A DNA stretch of 64,000 nucleotides from Diatrype stigma (Eukaryota; Ascomycota; Sordariomycetes; Xylariales; Diatrypaceae). The DNA is taken from contig JAKJXP020000007.1 of NCBI GenBank assembly GCA_022225965.2, positions 558,001 to 622,000 on the forward strand, read 5' to 3'. The number at the start of each line of letters is the position of its first letter. Within the stretch, counting starts at the first letter, position 1. Of the stretch, positions 60,101 through 64,000 are shown one piece after another. Under the pieces are notes generated by a model. The model saw nothing but the letters and a program-made list of their open reading frames with translations, was not told the origin of the DNA and did no database searches. Both the position numbers and the translations under genes were made by a program.

Positions 60101-62040
60101 AACTGATTCAATTTGTTTGGTGTTCTGTGCTAGGCGTCCCAGAACAGGGCATCGGACAGGAAAGCTCCTTTGTTCAACTTGGAGGAGACTCGATTCTGGC
60201 TATGCAGGTAGCTAGCCGGTGCCGTAAGCAAGGTCTTCAAGTCACAACATCAGCCTTGTTGAGGGGCGAACCTCTTTCTGTTATCGCAAGATCATCAACA
60301 TCGAAAATGGATGCAGAGTTACCCAATGCGACGCTTCAAAACTACCACTTGAATCCATCGCTCATCGCAGCCATGCTCCGTCAGTCAAGTGGTTATCTTC
60401 GAAGTGAGGATGTAGAGAGCGTTGTTCCGGCGACGGATGTGCAAGCTCTCATGCTTGCTACAGGTGAGGTTGGGGGCAACGGGTATCAGGTAGACTTCAC
60501 ACTCGATTTCACACCGTCCCTGGGCACTGAAAAGCTCAAACGAGCCTGCGAACAAGTGGTGCACCACCATCCACTTCTACGTACTGAGCTTTTTCAGCAC
60601 GGGCCGAGTCTGTACCAGGCGGTACTAAAGGAAGCTCCCGCTGGAATCATCGTTGGGAAAAGGGGAACCTCCTCGTTGACCCTCGCATTCCGGGAGCGGA
60701 TAAACCTGGCACGGTTTCACCTGATATCTGATGGTCAACTTTGTCATCGTCTGCATCTTGAGATCCACCATGTCCTCTATGATGCCATCTCTCTAGGACT
60801 GATATTCCGAGACCTGGAGGCGGCATATGCGCAAAGGTCTTTGTCAGATGTTCCCCATTTTCACTCCTGGATATCGTACGTTGAAGGCCTGGACAACTCG
60901 GCGGCACGGGCCTATTGGAAGGAGATGTTGAAAGACTCTTCAATGCCATACTTTGTGCCGCCCCCTGTAGATGCGGTACGCGGCAATCCACTCGATGAGC
61001 AGGTGCGGATATGCGTCCCCCTCGAGAACCTGAAAACGCCTCTTGGAACACCCTCAAGCGTGATGAAATCAGCTTGGGCTCTCCTACTGTCTCTTGCCTT
61101 AGAGAGTGATGACATAGTATTCGGAGAAGTTAGCGCAAATCGTCATTTGCCATTCCCTGGGGTTGATGAGGTGAAGGGCCCCTGTGTGAACTTCTTGCCA
61201 GTTAGAGGACGCCTCGATCGGAACATGACAATTGCCTCATTGATCAAGCAGGTGCAGGACCAGACAGTGGCCAGCATGTCCTACCACCATCTAGGATTTC
61301 GTTCCATTATCAAGGATTGCACTACCTGGCCTCGCTGGACACGGTTTAGTTCTGCCCTAGTGTACCAAAATCACGGATCCCTGGGCTCCCTCCGAATCGG
61401 GGGCTCTGATTGTACGCTCTCGAGCCAGGGCAAGCTTGGGGATTCAGCCGACATCTATGTGATAGCAGTACCTCATGCAGAGGACTTAGAGATTGAACTT
61501 CACTTCTCGTCCAGTACATTGCCCCCTGAGCAGGTCAGCTGGATTTCTCGATCATTGCACGCCATCCTAGAAGCAATTCCTTCTGCATTAGAGAAAACGA
61601 TAGGCCATGTTGAAGAATCCCTCCGAAGCATTACAGGCTCTTATACAGTCCCCGCGAGCATCCCAACTCCACCATCAAAAGATTTGAAGGGCATTCCGCA
61701 GTCTCTATCAACACAATCGCAGCTTGCTGTCTCGAAAGCCTGGGATGGAGTCGGACTGCATCCTGGAGATCAGAGTAAGGATGACTCGATGTTTGGTTGC
61801 GGAGCCGATATTGTCACCGCTCTGCTGCTCTCTAAGTACTATATTTACCTCGGTTACCACATTACCACCGAAGACATTGTTCGTAACCCTAGTCGCTCAA
61901 TGCAGGCTTACCTGTTGGACTTGAAAAGGGAAACAGAGGAACAAAACCGGCCAGGCAGTGATGGTCCCCTGAGTGAGTCAAGACATACCGGTCACAATAG
62001 CTCGATGGCTTGGAGATCGGGAGCTTCTTTGGTTGTCTAG
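57112..62040 (+). CDS. Nonribosomal peptide synthetase, C-A-T-C plus serine-less carrier domain
   Basis: The single intronless exon encodes 1642 residues from ATG 57112 (the frame opens a few codons earlier without ATG). Order: a starter-position C domain from about residue 30 (IEDVYACTPLQ), active-site MHHAVMDH (His148/149, Asp153; the usual Gly after Asp is His); A domain about 455-960 with STSGSTGVPKG (605-615), NGWGPCEAS (GPTE changed to GPCE), YRTGDL, GRRDNQVKIRGQRFE and Lys958 in SAKIDR; T domain with LGGDSIL, Ser1027; second C domain with IHHVLYDAIS (His1219/1220); and a C-terminal carrier-like segment about 1541-1605 reading FGCGADIVTA, where Ser is replaced by Ile1567. One A domain means one amino acid is loaded. 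The first C domain probably takes the acyl chain from the PKS ACP; the second may release or couple the product. The amino acid is not predictable with confidence. The gene is head-to-head with the PKS. I do not recognise a characterised homologue. Confidence 0.92.
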   Translation: MALSTVMSRDDVDETTLIEIAETCDISISQIEDVYACTPLQTSTIAESTMRTGASVFQFVLTLAPSIDIDRFCDALRLVVSLNSILRTRLVDCRLGLLQVVTGGAHRTERLSGDVEHYLHDDKAKPMSLGVPLFRSAIIDRKLVLTMHHAVMDHSSIPPLFRDVLHVYHDQEPEARAPFKDFVKSCMSIDEATAKSFWASRFNGVPAIFPNVEQGFVPNSVQKFTRKVILGRIGAEISPAHVPAYIETAWALTAGVYTGSESVAFGLVLSGRTPTLLAGAETTLGPTIATIPVQVNLQRTATVEGILKERAAALRKLQVQAVLQYGISKIRSVSEAARVASRFQTVLNIRPSLSDANESSEVAYEYMNEPFGAFGLWLNCNLTGDGVLVEAISDPTILCARQLSRIVYQFEHILQSLMEAPPETKLGKLQLLNPHDRSEIMEWNDCIPKPVEKCVHELFSAQARERPEARAVEAWDGSVTYRELDEISNRLAHDLRRKGVSNGSPVAFIFEKSLWTVVSTLAIMKAGGACTPIARSDPHARKIAIVSNAKVKIILTSAAEHANSMDLAPEVIAVSSSFISGLPEIFDPISAAASSSAGDLAYIISTSGSTGVPKGVMLEHRGLATALTTFAQRFGWQPGFRVLQFASHIFDISIGEIFGALLSGGCVCIPSEETRESDLVGFIESKKIDWAWLTPTVLRTICPDDVPSLKALLSVGEPITADAYKTWGKSLRLINGWGPCEASVLSTAAELTPTSPYPESIGTPIGCATWIVNIGNPHELAPIGAIGEVIIEGLGVARGYMNDKVKTAASFLTAPAWAPSRAEGRRQMRFYRTGDLAKYYPDGTLCCVGRRDNQVKIRGQRFELGEIEAILSGCARVREVFTATKICSGRTELVAVVCLDDPQLPRMAALQELPEAYSEATTTGLRATREYARSKLPSYMVPAIWLAVEKLPRTESAKIDRLAIGEWLKKKNVASARTALDNQIVASLTPPETREEQLIQFVWCSVLGVPEQGIGQESSFVQLGGDSILAMQVASRCRKQGLQVTTSALLRGEPLSVIARSSTSKMDAELPNATLQNYHLNPSLIAAMLRQSSGYLRSEDVESVVPATDVQALMLATGEVGGNGYQVDFTLDFTPSLGTEKLKRACEQVVHHHPLLRTELFQHGPSLYQAVLKEAPAGIIVGKRGTSSLTLAFRERINLARFHLISDGQLCHRLHLEIHHVLYDAISLGLIFRDLEAAYAQRSLSDVPHFHSWISYVEGLDNSAARAYWKEMLKDSSMPYFVPPPVDAVRGNPLDEQVRICVPLENLKTPLGTPSSVMKSAWALLLSLALESDDIVFGEVSANRHLPFPGVDEVKGPCVNFLPVRGRLDRNMTIASLIKQVQDQTVASMSYHHLGFRSIIKDCTTWPRWTRFSSALVYQNHGSLGSLRIGGSDCTLSSQGKLGDSADIYVIAVPHAEDLEIELHFSSSTLPPEQVSWISRSLHAILEAIPSALEKTIGHVEESLRSITGSYTVPASIPTPPSKDLKGIPQSLSTQSQLAVSKAWDGVGLHPGDQSKDDSMFGCGADIVTALLLSKYYIYLGYHITTEDIVRNPSRSMQAYLLDLKRETEEQNRPGSDGPLSESRHTGHNSSMAWRSGASLVV
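61732..61923 (+). other. Degenerate C-terminal carrier (T) domain of the NRPS
   Basis: The segment starts with a W before a VGLHPGD turn, then DDSMFGCGADIVTALLL, an LGYHITTEDIVRNPS helix pair and MQAYLLDL. It follows the T-domain template (xFFxLGGDSIxAxxL...GxxITxxDIxxxPT) closely, except that GGDS is GADI. Without the serine it cannot be phosphopantetheinylated. Confidence 0.7.
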
Positions 62041-62545
62041 TCAAAAAGGTGCGGTCTGTCTTGTGTAATTGCCGAATAGCCAGAAGACTTAACCAAGATC
62101 AAACTCGAATTCGTAGTGATAATGCTCTGACTAGTCCGTAGTTTGGCATTTTCATTCATTCACACCCCTAGAATGTATGGTATAAGATGAATTGGTTTAT
62201 TACACGCCGAAGGGCCGGTGGGGGGGAGACCGCCCGGGCATCCCATGGGGCATGTGGCGTGTGAAGACTATATGATCATCTAGCTACTATACATGAGACC
62301 TAGCAATACCCCTATACAAGATGTCTAACTTGTCGGCATTCTTGTTAGCAAATCGCATCCTTAACTCCTCCATTCTAGCTCGCGTTCGGTGCTGTGTGGT
62401 TATAGTAACTCCCTTTACGCGAGAGCAAGCCAGGATCCAGGGAAACCAAAATGAAAAGGGAAAAAAGTAGAAACAACAAATCTATTAACGTGTCGGTCTC
62501 GTAGGGATTCAAGCTCTATGGCGGTGTTCTAGGCTGAGCGCATGT
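62041..62545. other. Convergent intergenic region after the NRPS
   Basis: This region of about 500 bases holds the 3' ends of the NRPS (+) and the F-box-like gene (-). No gene is seen. A GC-rich gggccggtgggggggagaccgcccgggc stretch (62212-62239) is the only compositional feature. Confidence 0.5.
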
Positions 62546-63492
62546 CTAATACAAGGGGGGATCCGTAGCGTATATATGATCTGGATTTCGTAGAAGGATT
62601 TCACGCAATTTGAGAACACTCCCCGACGCTGTACTAGACCGCAGACTGCAGATGTTGTGGACGACCACCCCACAATCAGAAACCATCTTCTCGATGAAAG
62701 CTACAGTTTCGCGGTTCTGCATCCTAGGTAGATTCGGGTGCCATAGAACTCGGAACTTTAGGGCAACTGGTCCCTCGTGATGGCCTACGAATGAAACATC
62801 CATGGGTGCAAGGGCGAGAGCAAGAACGTCTGGCATCCGCACATAAGAGGCTAGAAACCTCCCAGCTAACCAATGGGTGTCCGGGTTGCGAGTTCGGTGC
62901 AACACAACGCGATCGTCATTGTATATCGTAACCACACTCCCCGCTTGTTTCAAAGGTGGTTGTTGAATGAGCATCCGTCTCCACTGCAATTCCTCGGTCA
63001 AAATCTCTACGCAGATGAATGGGGACCACCGAGGTTGGAAGCTGGCTAGCTTTGCAGACGGCTAATGCTCAGAGAGTAGGACAACAGGCAAATTATAAGG
63101 GAGCGACTTACTGATGCTTGCGCTCGATTGAAGGCAACGGACTTGCGGAGAATGTGTGCCACGACTGTGTGCCTGTAATCTTGCCAAGCGCCGTAGCATC
63201 CTTTCGTGTTATTATACTCTCTGAAGTCACCCTCATGTTCTTGAAAACAGAAAGGGAATGTTTCTCTGAGTAGAGGGTTTGGTTCACGGCGTGCGTCCAT
63301 ATTGGGGGCGAAGAATAGGTGTTGCTGCAGCCGAATCGACCCGAGTATGAGCCTATACCAGTATCTGCAAGTACGTTGAGCAGATACAAGCAAGGTTCGC
63401 ATGTCTACATTGAGTAGGATAGCTTCAAGAATCTCAGCGACATTGAGAGCCGGGTGGCTTCGGCTTGTTGGGGGTCCTGTTTCGCCAGACAT
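62546..63492 (-). CDS. Probable F-box protein (two exons)
   Basis: Exons 63492-63112 and 63049-62546 join in phase 0 (62-nt intron) to 294 residues. The N-terminal part, ALNVAEILEAILLNVDMRTLLVSAQRTCRYWYRLI, has the F-box pattern (ExLexILxxLDxxxLLxxxxVCxxW), then SIRLQQHLFFAP, the usual fungal continuation. After the splice come ELQWRRMLIQQPP and a mixed C-terminal domain (VALKFRVLWHP), which match the common fungal F-box layout. Such proteins bind Skp1 and bring substrates to SCF ubiquitin ligases; substrates are unknown. MSGETG (63492) is chosen as start; an in-frame ATG at 63567 would add a hydrophobic stretch not expected in the family. It bounds the PKS/NRPS region on the right and is more likely a neighbour than a pathway gene. 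The exact acceptor (63049) is by frame only. Confidence 0.72.
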
Positions 63493-64000
63493 GTTTCTGG
63501 GTGGTTGGTCCGGGTCTTCGAATGAGATGGTAAGAAGAAGGACCAGATGTAGATATGCTTTATACATGCCTTATATAGTACCTTCTTTTATTACCTTGTT
63601 TCCCTCTTAGTTCGGAATCTACACTATTGATTTGGACTCTGTTCTGGCAAGCGTTTGCAAATGAATCATACGTTGATTATGATTACTCCTGTCCAGTCAG
63701 CATGCAAACTGTGTCATTCCTCTTACCTGAGGAACAGAGAAGAAAAGCTGAGATCCAGTTGACGTATCCACGCATTATACTGGACTAGTTACCACCCAAC
63801 TCGGTGACGTGGAACAAACTGAGGGCGATTCAGAGGTAATCATAGAAATGACTGACAATCAGAAGATACTTGACTTATGGCAACCACTGCCGGTTTGCCC
63901 TGCGCTATGATACGACACATCATCTCAATATAATATCAATTCTAATCAAAGTGATTAGTTCAATGAGGCAGGAACTTATACCTTAACCTAAATGGTTCAG
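63493..64000. other. Intergenic, right edge of window
   Basis: Upstream sequence of the F-box-like gene. No other open frame or repeat is supportable. Confidence 0.5.

Noticed and set aside
1..64000. CRISPR arrays, operons, prophage or bacterial defence systems
   Set aside because: The window is clearly eukaryotic with spliced genes. No regularly spaced repeats or prokaryotic gene organisation were found.

Overview
The window is a piece of a filamentous ascomycete nuclear genome, most likely a Sordariomycete. Evidence: genes with short introns (about 48-160 nt) using GTRNGT donors, CTRAY-type branch points and CAG/TAG acceptors; pyrimidine-rich leaders before start codons; long AT-richer intergenic deserts; and fungal-specific families (fungal DOCK protein, Sfk1/DRAM-type membrane protein, fungal C2H2-like family, iterative highly reducing PKS, fungal NRPS). 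No prokaryotic, phage or CRISPR features are present.

Layout. 0.85-2.6 kb (-): four-exon major facilitator transporter. 4.3-7.2 kb (+): intronless 951-aa acidic protein with one membrane segment. 9.6-11.4 kb and 15.1-16.6 kb (+): two tandem paralogues of a fungal C2H2-like zinc-binding family sharing intron positions and a related core promoter. 16.6-22.6 kb: gene-poor, with two terminal-inverted-repeat (MITE-like) elements and simple repeats. 22.6-28.75 kb (+): DOCK-family Rho-GTPase exchange factor (SH3, C2/DHR-1, DHR-2). 28.75-33.9 kb: 5-kb gene desert with many ACCTAGGT palindromes. 33.9-35.5 kb (+): type II membrane, probable glycosyltransferase. 38.0-40.2 kb (+): amidase-signature enzyme. 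41.7-43.8 kb (+): seven-exon maltose/alpha-glucoside-type sugar transporter. 44.7-45.6 kb (-): glutathione S-transferase. 46.35-47.2 kb (+): Sfk1/FRAG1/DRAM-type membrane protein. 47.5-55.9 kb (-): 11-exon highly reducing PKS. 57.1-62.0 kb (+): intronless NRPS. 62.5-63.5 kb (-): probable F-box protein.

The centre of interest is the divergent PKS/NRPS pair around a 1.2-kb shared upstream region (55.9-57.1 kb). The PKS reads KS-AT-DH-MT-ER-KR-ACP with no release domain. The NRPS reads C-A-T-C followed by a carrier-like domain in which the phosphopantetheine serine is replaced by isoleucine. The inferred logic is that a fully reduced, methylated chain leaves the PKS carrier through the NRPS starter C domain, is joined to one amino acid on the single functional T domain, and is released or coupled by the second C domain. 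I do not recognise the product. The GST, the Sfk1-like protein, the amidase and the sugar transporter on the left are possible but unproven cluster members; no pathway-specific transcription factor or P450 is visible between 44 and 64 kb.

All splice sites were assigned by eye from reading frames and splice consensus. The 11-exon PKS model closes in frame to 2604 residues with the expected KS-to-ACP motifs, which supports it strongly; other gene models are given with exon coordinates so they can be tested against RNA.
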